A stretch of DNA of 64,000 nt from Planctomycetaceae bacterium (GCA_028284145.1 JANQSH010000061.1:1-64000); one strand, 5' to 3'. Shown: positions 36,901-45,108, numbered from the stretch's first letter. Numbers and translations are program-made. The notes: generated from the letters alone by a model not told the origin.

Positions 36901-37619
36901 AAAAAGGACCGGGCGAGGCGAATGATGGAAGCGCACCAAATGCCCCGGCTTCGGAAAATGAACCTCCCGGCGATGGACCAGGAACAGAAGGTGAGGGCGA
37001 AGGCTCTCGTCCCGGCAGCCCATCGACAGAAGAAAACCCGCAAGGCAACAAATCCGGGGATGGCAATCAAGATAACGCTGCACAGAACAGTAATGACAGC
37101 AAAGCTCAAAATGGTAATCGCACCAACCAGCCGGGAGGGACACGAAGTGCCGGTGGTGATGGAGTACAACGAGGCAATCAGCAGTCTGGATCAGGTGGCG
37201 ATGCTGGTCAAAATGTACCGGAACAGGAAAATCTTGACGACCTGCGTCAGGCAACCGATCTTGCTCTGAAGCGTTTGGAGGAAGAACTCGACCGGGGTGA
37301 AGTGGACGAGAAGTTGCTCGACGACATGGGATGGAATGCAGACGACGCTCGCAATTTTGTCGATCGTCTGCGAAAACAGATGCAGCAAAACCAGGATCGA
37401 CCGGAAGCCGAGAACCAGGCGCGAAAACTACAGTTTGAAGAGATGTTGAAAAACCTGAAGATTGGACCGAATGCGGAAAAACGTTCTGGTGACGGAGTGA
37501 AGAATCGGCCCAGCCTCGAAACCGAACAGCGTCGTATTGTGCCGCCGCCCGAATATCGTGAAGCCTACGATGCGTTCACACGGAGTCTGAAGAAAGCGGC
37601 CCGAGAATCAACGAATTGA
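33930..37619 (+). CDS. Giant membrane protein with an Asn/Glu/Ser/Gly-rich region
   Basis: A 1229-residue protein (ATG 33930 with GAGG 6 bp upstream; GTG 33918 is an alternative). Residues 1-180 include three hydrophobic segments (TAVAGIVTLNLGYVLIFLF, LGFLILLTTGWAAWKIV, AYILMFLVAALCLYAL). Residues 190-540 look like beta-sandwich domains with proline-rich linkers. Residues 545-1090 are low-complexity: Gln/Glu-rich first, then Asn, Gly, Pro, Ser and Glu. The C-terminus is a charged helical domain (LEEELDRGEVDEKLLDDMGWNADDARN). This arrangement resembles DUF4175-like proteins encoded near MoxR systems, but I cannot confirm the family. Overlapping open frames across the low-complexity region are artefacts of codon composition. 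Probably a cell-envelope protein; the SelW-like gene starts 47 bp downstream. Confidence 0.75.
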   Translation: MATTQKRAQSDRYVEFDEYIDYQLQKTRATIRNNDILTAVAGIVTLNLGYVLIFLFLDQWIVEGGLSVTARSTMLGFLILLTTGWAAWKIVIPSWRQVSSLFAAAEIERHEPAFKSTLLNLIDLNRHSRKAPRAIRTTMEKRAARKLSKMEVDYVVDRLWLMRLAYILMFLVAALCLYALSTPKRISSSLWRAVAPFSELSVATQTEILRVTPGDAEILSRTQLEVMTELRGEIPESIRLIYSTDDGSFEDEELLMEATKESPREFRATITGVNARGIMQNLTYRVEANDAVSPRFRVTVNHPPTASVTQIRYDFPTYMKFEPRIQPDAHIDTWEGTKVTISAETSQSVTTARLLLSDTDSLDAPTTDHRMKIVDGTRLQVTLKEEIGFREDGTAPRFYRIVCRNERGDSDPNPSFYPIVIHPDQAPHIRLLDPKGDLQRPANAIVPLLIQASDPDFHLRFITLRVEKGEDLILSEPVFDGSTQMYEGRFDLELASLNLQAGERIDLWLEARDNKEPLGNRNTTPKITIEIVEPVTEEEVERELQDQKEKQDELLDQLKQERTEEQVTRENLPEDAEQQDQGDVDSENETGSDGNESSDEGNDEQSESASENPSSEEESESGNSSQNGSDTGEDSANQTAEDGQPQGLRNDGTDDDKALQKLIERQQQKNRDGANGDQSPEDETGHKNPRNGSQKGNQPNDSNPANQPPSEQNGNTANQNSGEQNPREQGNASHDQTATNDVNESSSDVNSSGEGSQEGVSDGQNPNSGDPGNGNQKSDARPGQTTAGESDNPSGNPGETEPEGDANSNGKNENGMEQAPNDESNGNSPVEKADGPLNGDEKRPTDQTGVGNRTENSDPNDPRNGEPNRNPDGSSPRDNGESPMENPSTTPPKNGEQSENQPGESESSPNGNPETQPGDASQQPKNGAEGTQQQSNSPRQDFNETNPPNSHNQNSNAQNSNVGEAEPPNSQDQNPGQSDSTGELGDGSTPEKGPGEANDGSAPNAPASENEPPGDGPGTEGEGEGSRPGSPSTEENPQGNKSGDGNQDNAAQNSNDSKAQNGNRTNQPGGTRSAGGDGVQRGNQQSGSGGDAGQNVPEQENLDDLRQATDLALKRLEEELDRGEVDEKLLDDMGWNADDARNFVDRLRKQMQQNQDRPEAENQARKLQFEEMLKNLKIGPNAEKRSGDGVKNRPSLETEQRRIVPPPEYREAYDAFTRSLKKAARESTN

Positions 37620-37666
37620 CAAACGACTGTGCCGTCATATGAAATCGTAACAGGAAGGAGACATCA

Positions 37667-37882
37667 ATGAGTGTATCGATCACCTATTGCAATCAGTGAA
37701 ATTATTTGCCCACAGCCGTCAGTCTGGCGGAAGCGATTAAACAGGGAACGGGAATCGAATCCGAACTCATTCCCGGAAGTGGAGGGATATTCGATGTTGC
37801 CATTGATGGCGAAGTGATCTTCAGTAAGTTCGACGTTGATCGGTTCCCGGAACATGACGAAATCATTTCCAGGTTGAAGTGA
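37667..37882 (+). CDS. SelW/Rdx-family selenoprotein with in-frame UGA
   Basis: From an ATG with GGAAGGAG 6 bp upstream, the frame runs 71 codons to a TGA at 37880, interrupted only by TGA at codon 11 (37697-37699). Reading that UGA as selenocysteine gives MSVSITYCNQ-U-NYLPTAVSLAEAIKQ, followed by ELIPGSGGIFDVAIDGEVIF and FPEHDEI. This matches bacterial SelW/Rdx proteins: YCxxC/U at residues 7-11, the central PGSGGxFDV turn and the Phe-Pro-Glu near the C-terminus. UGA lies exactly where homologues have Cys or Sec. The fold is thioredoxin-like, so a thiol/selenol redox role is inferred. A candidate SECIS follows. The alternative is a premature stop in a Cys-type homologue. Confidence 0.78.
37706..37738 (+). 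promoter_or_regulatory. Candidate bacterial SECIS hairpin
   Basis: Starting 7 nt after the UGA, ttgc / gcga and gcc / ggc pair around the apical loop gtcagtct (37718-37725). The loop starts 18 nt past the UGA, within the spacing known for bacterial SECIS elements that recruit SelB. The stem is short with an internal loop, so the fold needs computation. Confidence 0.4.
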
Positions 37883-38088
37883 TCCCCAAACACAAATTCA
37901 GCACGACACTTCGATCGCCAATGTGCCGAGTTGTTTTTGTGCGCGGCGAGCCCCCCCCACAGTGTGAGAAAAACCCACAGTAGTCGATCCTGAATAACGG
38001 TGGAAAGTCATCACTGTTAATGGGATTTCACATAGCTGCCTTGCGCGGCAATGTGGCTACAGTGACAATCTAACCCGAATACAGAACA

Positions 38089-38889
38089 TCAGACCGGTTG
38101 AAATTGCATCAACACGTCGCCATCAATTTTATTGTCGCGTCGGGCAATGTATTCCTCGGCGACTGGTCGCAAATTCATGATCTGTTGCATCAGGAACTCT
38201 GTCACGTCATCCAGCAGTTCTTCGTTGATTTTCTTCCCATGATATTGACTGAGATCGATCGGCTCTCCGTATGTCATGAAGATGCGGGAATGGGTCCAGA
38301 AACTGGCGACCATACTTTCGACGCGAGGTGTTCCTGAAATGAAAACGGGAATGACCGGGACATTGGACCGTAATGCGAGCCAGGCGACACCCGAACTTGC
38401 CGCCTTCAGATTGATCCCGTCACCTGTAATCCCTCCTTCGGGAAAGATGACGATCAAATCCTTCTGCTTGAAGCGCCGCAACACATCCCGTAGCGGCTTG
38501 ATATCCGAACCATCGCGGGCCACCGGGATACTCTGCATCGCGCGACAAATCCAGGCGATGCCGAAAATGTCATAGTATTCGGCTGCCATCAGGTGACCAG
38601 TCACCCGTTTGGCCGCTCTGCGAAACGCGAGATGATGATTGAGCCACATCGCCAGCGGATCGACCGGGCTGCGGTGATTACTGATGATCAGAGCTGGTCC
38701 CTCTTCGGGGAAGGGACAGCGAATGTTGGATCGCGCGCGAAAGAAGATTCCCAAATAGATTCGGTCGACCATGTACAGGAACCAGGTCTGCCAGGCGAGT
38801 TGCGAACGGCGTTTGTCGACCAATATCAGAACAATGAACGTGAAGGCGATCCCCGCGAGCGTCCATTGTGCGATTTGATCTGCCGTCAT
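38089..38889 (-). CDS. PlsC-type 1-acyl-glycerol-3-phosphate acyltransferase
   Basis: A 266-residue protein with one N-terminal membrane segment (WTLAGIAFTFIVLILVD). The acyltransferase motifs are NHRSPVD (NHx4D, catalytic His-Asp) near residue 72, a second block with RAMQSIPVARDGSD, VIFPEGGITGDG (the phosphate-binding FPEG) and VPVIPVFISG. It likely acylates lysophosphatidic acid or a related acceptor at the inner face of the membrane. The start is well supported: AGGAGG lies 8 bp before the ATG. The uracil-DNA glycosylase gene ends 33 bp upstream on the same strand. Confidence 0.9.
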   Translation of the reverse strand: MTADQIAQWTLAGIAFTFIVLILVDKRRSQLAWQTWFLYMVDRIYLGIFFRARSNIRCPFPEEGPALIISNHRSPVDPLAMWLNHHLAFRRAAKRVTGHLMAAEYYDIFGIAWICRAMQSIPVARDGSDIKPLRDVLRRFKQKDLIVIFPEGGITGDGINLKAASSGVAWLALRSNVPVIPVFISGTPRVESMVASFWTHSRIFMTYGEPIDLSQYHGKKINEELLDDVTEFLMQQIMNLRPVAEEYIARRDNKIDGDVLMQFQPV

Positions 38890-38922
38890 GTCTTCGGCCT
38901 CCTGCCTTTGGAAACTGTGACG

Positions 38923-39798
38923 TTACGACGAGAGTTCAATGCCCATGTCGCGGAAGAGGAATTTCATGTCTTCCCACACATCCTTTTTTGCGGGTGGATT
39001 CCGCAACAGATACGAGGGATGATAGGTGCAGAGGACTTTCGCCCCATCGTACTCCAGAAATTTGCCTCGCATCCTTCCGATTGGCAGTTTGGAGTCGAGC
39101 AGATTCTTCGCCGCCACCGAACCCCAGCAAACGATATACTCGGGATTCACGATTTGAATCTGTTGGTCGAGGAAGGCTCGGCAGTTGTCGGCTTCGTCCT
39201 GAGTGGGGTTGCGATTTCCCGGTGGCCGGCATTTGAGAATGTTACAGATGTAGACATCCTCGCGCTTTAACTGGCAGGCTTCAATGATCTTCGTCAGCAA
39301 TTGACCGGCCCGACCCACAAACGGTTCACCCTGCCGATCTTCATCCGCACCTGGTGCTTCGCCGATGAACAAAATACGCGCGTTGGGATCGCCCACTCCG
39401 AAAACCGTCTGCGTACGCGTCGACGCCAGATTGCCACATTTTTCGCAGCCTTTGACGGCACAGTCGACCTGAGCCAACTGTTCCTGCTTCTCTTCCAGAC
39501 TCAGCACTGGTTGCAAATCCTCCATGCTCGGTTCCCAGTTCTCGACGACATCTTTTGTCGTTTCAGGCGATGACGATACCGGCTGTATTTCGTTCGGCTT
39601 TTCTTCCGCAGGCGGTTCCGCGACTGGTGGTAATTTTTCAGATGTGAATTGCTCCGCAACTCCGGTGGTTGGCATTTTCAGCAGCTCAACCTGAGGCAGA
39701 TGAGTCACGCCGGCGCGCCGGAAATCCTCAAGCTGCTGGCAGGCCGTCTTGAGCAACCGAGCGGTCACAGGTGAACTCTTACTATGTTCGGAACTCAA
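38923..39798 (-). CDS. Family 4 uracil-DNA glycosylase (Fe-S)
   Basis: Removes uracil from DNA in base-excision repair. The C-terminal 190 residues form the catalytic domain: [28 protein letters not shown] (water-activating motif), [24 protein letters not shown] and [11 protein letters not shown] (intercalation motif). The Cys pairs in CEKC and CNILKC match the 4Fe-4S ligands of family 4 enzymes. The N-terminal 95 residues are Pro/Glu-rich and probably disordered. I chose the TTG at 39798 because GGGGAGG lies 6 bp upstream; another TTG at 39822 is possible. It is near the PlsC gene; an R1 repeat lies just upstream. Confidence 0.9.
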   Translation of the reverse strand: MSSEHSKSSPVTARLLKTACQQLEDFRRAGVTHLPQVELLKMPTTGVAEQFTSEKLPPVAEPPAEEKPNEIQPVSSSPETTKDVVENWEPSMEDLQPVLSLEEKQEQLAQVDCAVKGCEKCGNLASTRTQTVFGVGDPNARILFIGEAPGADEDRQGEPFVGRAGQLLTKIIEACQLKREDVYICNILKCRPPGNRNPTQDEADNCRAFLDQQIQIVNPEYIVCWGSVAAKNLLDSKLPIGRMRGKFLEYDGAKVLCTYHPSYLLRNPPAKKDVWEDMKFLFRDMGIELSS

Positions 39799-39826
39799 AG
39801 GCCTGCCTCCCCAATATCGCAACGTC

Positions 39827-39927
39827 AGAGCGTTTTACGCTCTTCTGTGGCGCGAAAATTATCTTTTGGCCTGCAAACGCAAACTCCCACGAGCGAAAAC
39901 CGTCACACGAAAAGGTAAACTGCTCTA
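39827..39927 (+). repeat. R1 repeat
   Basis: Complete copy, nearly identical to the one at 13103-13202: agagcgttttacgctct, gcctgcaaacgcaaactccc, acgagcgaaaaccgtcacac and gaaaaggtaaactgctcta. It fills the gap between two minus-strand genes; the HEAT-like gene's stop is 7 bp beyond its right end. Confidence 0.85.
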
Positions 39928-39933
39928 AGCACT

Positions 39934-41259
39934 CTAACCGGCACCGGCCTTGCGAGCCGCCCACCACAGATGCCACGTTCGTTCATCGTAACCGAAATCC
40001 TTGTCGGTGAGGAGTTTCAAGGCTTCCAGAACTTCTTCGTTGCGATGTTGGTAGCGAATCGGCACAAGTTTGGTCAACACGGGAGAGGGGTTGCCCTGCT
40101 GCACGACCATCCCCTGCAATTGTCCGGCACGAATCAGCGCGTCGATTTCGGGTGGCAGTTGCAATGTTCCCTGTCCGTTGCCGAATGTCCCATCAGAACG
40201 AAAACTGACACGATCGTTACGCGGAACACGAATCTGGTAGGTATGCGTAGTAACCAGAGCATCGATCATGGCCGGAATGGAATTCTGATTTCCCACTACA
40301 CTCAAAGCCGTTGCCGCATGCCGCACGACGCGATTGGAATCACTCTTGAGTGCCTTCACATACAGCGGAGCAGCAACTGCAAACTGACGTTGGGGCATCG
40401 CCTCCAGAGCACGAATACGGACTTCAAACTCGGAATCGCGTAAGGATTTCTCGACTAACGATGCAATGACGTCTTTGGTGCCAATCTGCCCCAGGGCCTG
40501 AACATACAACATTCGGACATTCTTGTTTTTGTCATCCTTGAAAAACCGTTCGAGGCCTGGCAGCGCATCCGGAGCATTGACGTTCTGCAGCAGTTCCAAC
40601 GCTTCTTTTTGCCGAGCTTCATGTCGACCGGTAAGCCAGAGATGCCACAGGCGAATATCCTTAAACCACTTCTGCTCTTCCTCCAACCGGAGGCGCGATT
40701 TTTCCTTAAGATCGAACTCCTGCTGTGTGATGTAGCGGTTGCCATATTTCACATAACCCATCGCCGCCATCTTTTCATCGCGGGTCATCCATTGTCCGTT
40801 GTGCTTTTCGTGTCGCAGTCCGGCGCGCGCCTCGGCATGATCCGGATCAATCTTGATAATGCGTTCCAACACTTCCAGTCGTTTCGCGGCCAAACCACTG
40901 GTCTTGCGACACCACTCGGCCAATTCCCAGAGCGATGCGACTTCCGGCCTGGTTTTTCTCAGACGGGTTTCATACTCCTCGATAATCGGCTTCCGCCAAC
41001 TAATGAACTCAAAGTCCTTCCGTTCAACCGTGATCCTGATCCCGTTCAATGTCGTGATCGTGACCTTTTCCTGCTGCGTGATGCCGGGACGACGTTCGAT
41101 CGTTCCCCGAATCTCGCCACCATTCTTGAGTTTGATCACATCTGCCTGCAATAACGGTGGCATCAAACTGATTGCGATTGCTCCGATCATCAGTCGAATG
41201 ACGCGACAATTGGGTGGTCTTTGAGATTGCGATTTTTCGATTTGAAGGAAATGAGTCAT
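39934..41259 (-). CDS. Secreted HEAT-like repeat protein
   Basis: A 441-residue protein from the ATG at 41259 (a TTG 15 bp earlier is possible). The N-terminal IRLMIGAIAISLMPPLLQAD is a signal peptide. The next 60 residues (VIKLKNGGEIRGTIE, VTITTLNGIRITVERKDFEF) resemble an SH3-like or LSm-like beta module seen in other planctomycete secreted proteins. The middle to C-terminal part has helical repeats of HEAT type (PDALPGLERFFKDDKNKNVRMLYVQALGQIG; then SDSNRVVRHAATALSVVG). The end has HLWWAARKAG. No enzyme motif is visible; an envelope scaffold role is inferred. Its stop codon is next to an R1 repeat. Confidence 0.78.
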   Translation of the reverse strand: MTHFLQIEKSQSQRPPNCRVIRLMIGAIAISLMPPLLQADVIKLKNGGEIRGTIERRPGITQQEKVTITTLNGIRITVERKDFEFISWRKPIIEEYETRLRKTRPEVASLWELAEWCRKTSGLAAKRLEVLERIIKIDPDHAEARAGLRHEKHNGQWMTRDEKMAAMGYVKYGNRYITQQEFDLKEKSRLRLEEEQKWFKDIRLWHLWLTGRHEARQKEALELLQNVNAPDALPGLERFFKDDKNKNVRMLYVQALGQIGTKDVIASLVEKSLRDSEFEVRIRALEAMPQRQFAVAAPLYVKALKSDSNRVVRHAATALSVVGNQNSIPAMIDALVTTHTYQIRVPRNDRVSFRSDGTFGNGQGTLQLPPEIDALIRAGQLQGMVVQQGNPSPVLTKLVPIRYQHRNEEVLEALKLLTDKDFGYDERTWHLWWAARKAGAG

Positions 41260-41753
41260 AGCGATTACGCTCAATACGGGAAGAGTCTGAAAGGGGTTTG
41301 GAGATGTTCTGTATAATAGTACAAAGCGACAACGAGATTCTGGCAGAAAGACGCTGACATCAGACGTAACCTGTGAAAACTCTGTTGTTTAGAGCTTATT
41401 ACGCTCTTCTGTGCCACGATGAGCGTCGATTGGCCTGCAAATACAGGTTCCCACGAGCCAGAGACATCACACCAGAAGGAACTGTTCTGGATTTTATTAA
41501 TTTTAACGGTTGCGTCGATTGGCGTTCAACCGCCTGACCGTGAAAACCGTGGCGAGCAAACAGACTTTTGATCAAGCAGGCAGATCGCAGTTGATTCACA
41601 CGGTTTGCCTCATAGAATCGATTCGCCCGGTCGAATTTCTACGATAACGCTTTGCTCTCACCGGGTGATTGCAGATGTGCGTCGCACTCAATCGGCCAGC
41701 ATTGCACGATTTCAACTTCGCAGTAATTGACCATCGACATTCGGGACGCTCGT
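41260..41753. other. Divergent intergenic region
   Basis: About 490 bases between the HEAT-like gene (minus) and the beta-propeller gene (plus). It holds an R1 repeat at 41391-41489 and no supported gene. It should contain both promoters. Confidence 0.45.
41391..41489 (+). repeat. R1 repeat
   Basis: Complete copy: agagcttattacgctct, gtcgattggcctgcaaatac, cccacgagccagagacatca and caccagaaggaactgttctg. The usual gtaaactgctct end reads gaactgttct here, a two-base deletion plus a change. Confidence 0.8.
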
Positions 41754-43091
41754 ATGAAACTCCTTCGCATTTCACCTCTGTTCGGACTTTTCTGTGCGTG
41801 GCCATTGTTATGTCCGGCTCAACAGCCGCTGGCGACGAATTCGATGCCATCGTCTCGCACATTGAACCGTTACAATTTGGAGCGACTCTGGTGGAGCCAG
41901 GCCGTTCTCGATCCGGCACGCGAGACCATTCGATACCTGACGGTTGATGAAGAGACGTTGTATGTGCAGTCGACAGGGGGCAATGTTACGGCGTTTGACA
42001 GTGAGTCGGGACAACGCCGCTGGAGTGTTCATCTCGGACGTCGGGATGATCCCAGCTTCCCGGTTGTCACCAACGAAAACCTGGTGCTTGTCTCCACAGC
42101 CATGACACTGCATGCCGTTGATAAGTTCGATGGCAAATCGAAGTGGAAAGTCCGCTTGCCGGCTCATCCGTCGGGTGGATTGGCTTTGGATGACCGACGG
42201 GTTTACATGGGATCGGCCGATGGCAGTATTTACGCGTTGGATCTGAAAATGATCAACAACCTTTACGACCTTGGTCGACTGCCGGAGTGGTCATTTCAAA
42301 CGCTGGACTGGCGCTACAAAACAGGCAAGGAAGTTTCCACACCGCCAATTACCACTGGTCGTCTCGTCATTTTTGCCTCGCGCGATGGCTCGCTTTATTC
42401 GATCTCCGCCGATGGTCGTACACCGATGTTCCAACTGGAAACCGGCGCACCAATTTCCGCTCCCATGGCGTTTCGCATCCGGCAAAAGGAGGGGGCAGGC
42501 GATAAGAAGATCCTGCTCAATTTTGACCGCCGAATTTACATGGCCGCCCGCGATTTCAACTTTTATTGCATCAGTGCGGATAACGGCAAAGAGCATTGGC
42601 ACTTCGTCTCTGGCCTGCCGATCTATACCGCGCCCACCGTCATTCGGGACGACGTTTTCGTGCTGCCGGCCCGAGGAGGCATGCACAGCCTGAACGCCGT
42701 CAACGGTAAACAGCAATGGTGGAATCCACGTATCACCGGATTCGTCGCGGCTTCCAACGATACCGTTTACGGATCGGACAAGCAGGGGAATTTGATCATC
42801 ATGGATCGGAAGAAAGGGGCAACCATCGGTGCGATACCGATCCGCCATTTCAACTACCGCATTCCCAACGACCGAACCGACCGCATCTATGTCGCGACTC
42901 AGTCGGGATTGATTGTCTGCCTGCGCGAGAAGGATCGGAAAATTGCCACCTTCCACATGCATCCCGAGCGGCAGCCGATTCTTCCTGTTTTTGTTCCGGA
43001 TGACGAAGATCATCTCGACGATGGGCAGGGGAACAACCTGCCGGGTGGACAACCGCCGATTCCGCTGCCGGGTGACTTCCAGGTTCCGTAG
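41754..43091 (+). CDS. Secreted PQQ-like beta-propeller protein
   Basis: A 445-residue protein with signal peptide MKLLRISPLFGLFCAWPLLCPA. The body is a series of PQQ-like (BamB-type) repeats: LYVQSTGGNVTAFDSESGQRRWSV, LHAVDKFDGKSKWKVRL, VYMGSADGSIYALDL and others of the form G-x-hyd-x-A-hyd-D-x-x-x-G-x-x-x-W. No quinoprotein dehydrogenase residues or heme motif are visible, so it is probably a binding propeller rather than an enzyme. The C-terminal 40 residues are Asp/Gly/Pro-rich. The start is the ATG at 41754, 27 bp into a longer frame. Confidence 0.85.
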   Translation: MKLLRISPLFGLFCAWPLLCPAQQPLATNSMPSSRTLNRYNLERLWWSQAVLDPARETIRYLTVDEETLYVQSTGGNVTAFDSESGQRRWSVHLGRRDDPSFPVVTNENLVLVSTAMTLHAVDKFDGKSKWKVRLPAHPSGGLALDDRRVYMGSADGSIYALDLKMINNLYDLGRLPEWSFQTLDWRYKTGKEVSTPPITTGRLVIFASRDGSLYSISADGRTPMFQLETGAPISAPMAFRIRQKEGAGDKKILLNFDRRIYMAARDFNFYCISADNGKEHWHFVSGLPIYTAPTVIRDDVFVLPARGGMHSLNAVNGKQQWWNPRITGFVAASNDTVYGSDKQGNLIIMDRKKGATIGAIPIRHFNYRIPNDRTDRIYVATQSGLIVCLREKDRKIATFHMHPERQPILPVFVPDDEDHLDDGQGNNLPGGQPPIPLPGDFQVP

Positions 43092-43447
43092 GAGTTGCCG
43101 TCGGGCATCCTTGATGGTACTCCCTGTTATGATGGTTTTCCCTCATTCACGCGAATTGTGAATTCTGCATCGCCTGCGTCCACCCATTCCTTTACGACCC
43201 AAAAACTGGCTCGCAGACGGGATTCCCGCTCGATTGGCAGCAAGGAATTCGTCGAAACAGGATAAAGCAGGCCTGATTCCGCACCCCATCGCATGCCCCT
43301 TTCTGACATTCGGAAGTCACATTCCGAACAAGGTTCATGCCGGATGAATCCTCTCTCCAATTTCCGGTTCCGGTCTTCGCCTGCAATCGACGGCGATATG
43401 GAAATCGCACCACGACATCGACACCAAAGACTATCTGGAGCGAATCC
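43092..43447. other. Intergenic region
   Basis: About 355 bases between two plus-strand genes. A minus-strand frame at 43127-43360 (TTG start; PCSEC, then a Trp-Val-rich middle) looks mildly protein-like but has no ribosome site, so I leave it uncalled. No repeat is seen. Confidence 0.35.
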
Positions 43448-43762
43448 ATGGATCTGATTGAAGAATTTCGTTTGCGCGTGTGGGCCCGTTCACACTATGT
43501 TCCCGCCAATGCCCGTGATCGATCCTGGCACAACTGTATCATCGATGAAATGCAACGGATGGATCGTGAACAGGTCGACATAAGCTGCACGGTTGATTAT
43601 CAGCCCGATGCCTCAGTCAGCACGTTTGTTCCGCTGGCCCCATCGCAAATTCTCAAGCGTCACGACCCACATTCGCATTTGGCCGACCCGAATCTGCTCA
43701 AGAAAATTGAGAGGCTTCGTCAGACGGGACATCGCAACGTGATTCAATTGAAGGTGGACTGA
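43448..43762 (+). CDS. Small conserved-looking protein of unknown function
   Basis: A 104-residue soluble protein (MDLIEEFRLRVWARSHYVP) with GGAG 7 bp before the ATG, which fixes the start inside a longer frame. It is basic at the start, with two probable helices and a middle segment DISCTVDYQPDASVSTFVPLAPSQIL. I do not recognise a domain. The downstream gene is convergent, ending 31 bp away. Confidence 0.7.
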   Translation: MDLIEEFRLRVWARSHYVPANARDRSWHNCIIDEMQRMDREQVDISCTVDYQPDASVSTFVPLAPSQILKRHDPHSHLADPNLLKKIERLRQTGHRNVIQLKVD

Positions 43763-43793
43763 TTGGCTTTTGCGAACGAAATCTCAGGCCCGA

Positions 43794-44744
43794 TCAATTC
43801 TGTTTTGTGCGATCAGCGGCTTTCGCCAGCCAGAACTCGGGATCGTCTTCAAAAGCGGCTTTGCAACCCGAACAGCAGACCCAATAGGTTTCCCCATTGT
43901 AAGAAACCGTGGATGTCCCCAGCCCCTGTGAAATGATGCAGGTTCGCTCGCCGTAATCGTCGGGGCTGCCAGCGAAACTCGTTCCTTGCCGTTGATTTCC
44001 AACCGTTTCAAACCGGCGATTGAATTCACCGGAAGAGGGACTCTGCTTCCTCAGTTCCATCAGAAACCGGTTGTTGTGACGCTGGTTGAAAACAATCTGC
44101 CAGGCATCACGCGGGTCGGCTGGTTGTACTTCCCGAAAGCGGATTTTGAACGTCCGCTGCAAAGTGTCGTTGTCGCCGGGAACATCGCGCGGCGTTTCAG
44201 TAAAGATACCCTCAAAGTTTCGCGCAATGCCTTCACCATCTTGGCCCGTGAGTGTGAAAACCTCTTTGTTCGGCCAGTAGGTCATTTTGGCTTCGCGCAG
44301 GAAGGGGCTGGTTTCCGACTCAACCAGTAAAGCAGGTTGTTGCCGATTCGAGTAATCCCACCGCCATGCGCTTTCTTCGAGGCTGCCAAACCCGCCGGTC
44401 GTGCCACGCGATTCACCACGCCAACTCCCTACCATAATCTGCAGGGGATCGAGCGCTTTGCGGATGGCTTCGGTCCGTTGTACTCCCGCCAGTTCGATCT
44501 TTTCGTTGGCCGTGTTGTTTCCAGTAATGTTGTTCAGTTGTAATGGTCTCCGGGCAGGCTGGTTGGAAGCGGGGGGAATATCGGCCGGATTTTGCTGAGG
44601 TGAATTCGCGTTGACGTTGCCGGTTTCATTTGATGCCGGCGTCGTTGTTTCATCATCGCCGCAACCGGCAAAGGCCACACCAAGCAGCAATGCCAATGAC
44701 GTGCTGCGATACACTCGAAAACGTTTTGGATGAGCGAAAGACAT
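43794..44744 (-). CDS. Lipoprotein with C-terminal TRASH/YHS-like domain
   Basis: A 316-residue protein. The signal peptide ends LLGVAFAGC (lipobox FAGC) and is followed by an Asn/Pro-rich spacer, so it should be tethered to a membrane. The middle (IMVGSWRGESRG to about 255) is a beta-rich domain of unknown family. The C-terminus has CIISQGLGTSTVSYNGETYWVCCSGC in two halves, then KAAFEDDPEFWLAKA; this Cys arrangement is that of TRASH/YHS metal-sensing or metal-binding domains. A copper- or other metal-handling role is inferred, not shown. Confidence 0.75.
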   Translation of the reverse strand: MSFAHPKRFRVYRSTSLALLLGVAFAGCGDDETTTPASNETGNVNANSPQQNPADIPPASNQPARRPLQLNNITGNNTANEKIELAGVQRTEAIRKALDPLQIMVGSWRGESRGTTGGFGSLEESAWRWDYSNRQQPALLVESETSPFLREAKMTYWPNKEVFTLTGQDGEGIARNFEGIFTETPRDVPGDNDTLQRTFKIRFREVQPADPRDAWQIVFNQRHNNRFLMELRKQSPSSGEFNRRFETVGNQRQGTSFAGSPDDYGERTCIISQGLGTSTVSYNGETYWVCCSGCKAAFEDDPEFWLAKAADRTKQN

Positions 44745-44876
44745 TTTGGACTCACTTATTGTAGCGGTCGTCGATTTCTATCGAGAACTGTCTGCCAGTA
44801 CACAGGGCGATGACCTCTGTTTGTGTCATCCCCACGCGGTGTTAAACCTGATGTGAGGGAATCCATTCTTCAATGC

Positions 44877-45085
44877 CTGGAGCGTATTACGCTCCTTCGT
44901 GGCGCGATGGACGCTTTTCGTCCTGCTGAACCGTCAAAACTGAAAAGAAGGGTTGATGAAGTTGCAAGGAGCGACAACGGAGCGGGTGATGTCAATCCGC
45001 GCCCCCCCAACAAAGCCTTGACAAGGCACTGCAAATACAGATTCCCGCGAGCGAGGAGCGTCACACGAAAAAGGAAACTGCTCTA
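44877..45085 (+). repeat. R1 repeat, long copy with inverted I1 element
   Basis: Left end agcgtattacgctcc, right end cgtcacacgaaaaaggaaac then tgctcta. Between them I1 is inserted (44925-45029) in the opposite orientation to the copies at 356 and 59877, and on the other side of the tgcaaatacag core. The rest of the 44745-45202 gap shows only an R4 hairpin. Confidence 0.8.
44925..45029 (-). mobile_element. I1 element nested in R1, inverted
   Basis: Reverse complement matches the copies at 356-459 and 59877-59978: ttgacggttcagcag at one end and gccttgtcaaggctttg at the other. Presence at a different site and in reverse indicates independent insertion. Confidence 0.65.
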
Positions 45086-45088
45086 AAT

Positions 45089-45108
45089 ACCCGCCTGCGC
45101 GGGCATGA
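45089..45108. repeat. R4 hairpin
   Basis: Sequence acccgcctgcgcgggcatga, stem cccgc/gcggg. Similar to 49431-49456 and 57973-58000; it directly follows an R1 repeat. Confidence 0.4.

Noticed and set aside
43127-43360. 77-residue minus-strand frame with PCSEC
   Set aside because: Mildly protein-like but with a TTG start, no ribosome site and no known family.
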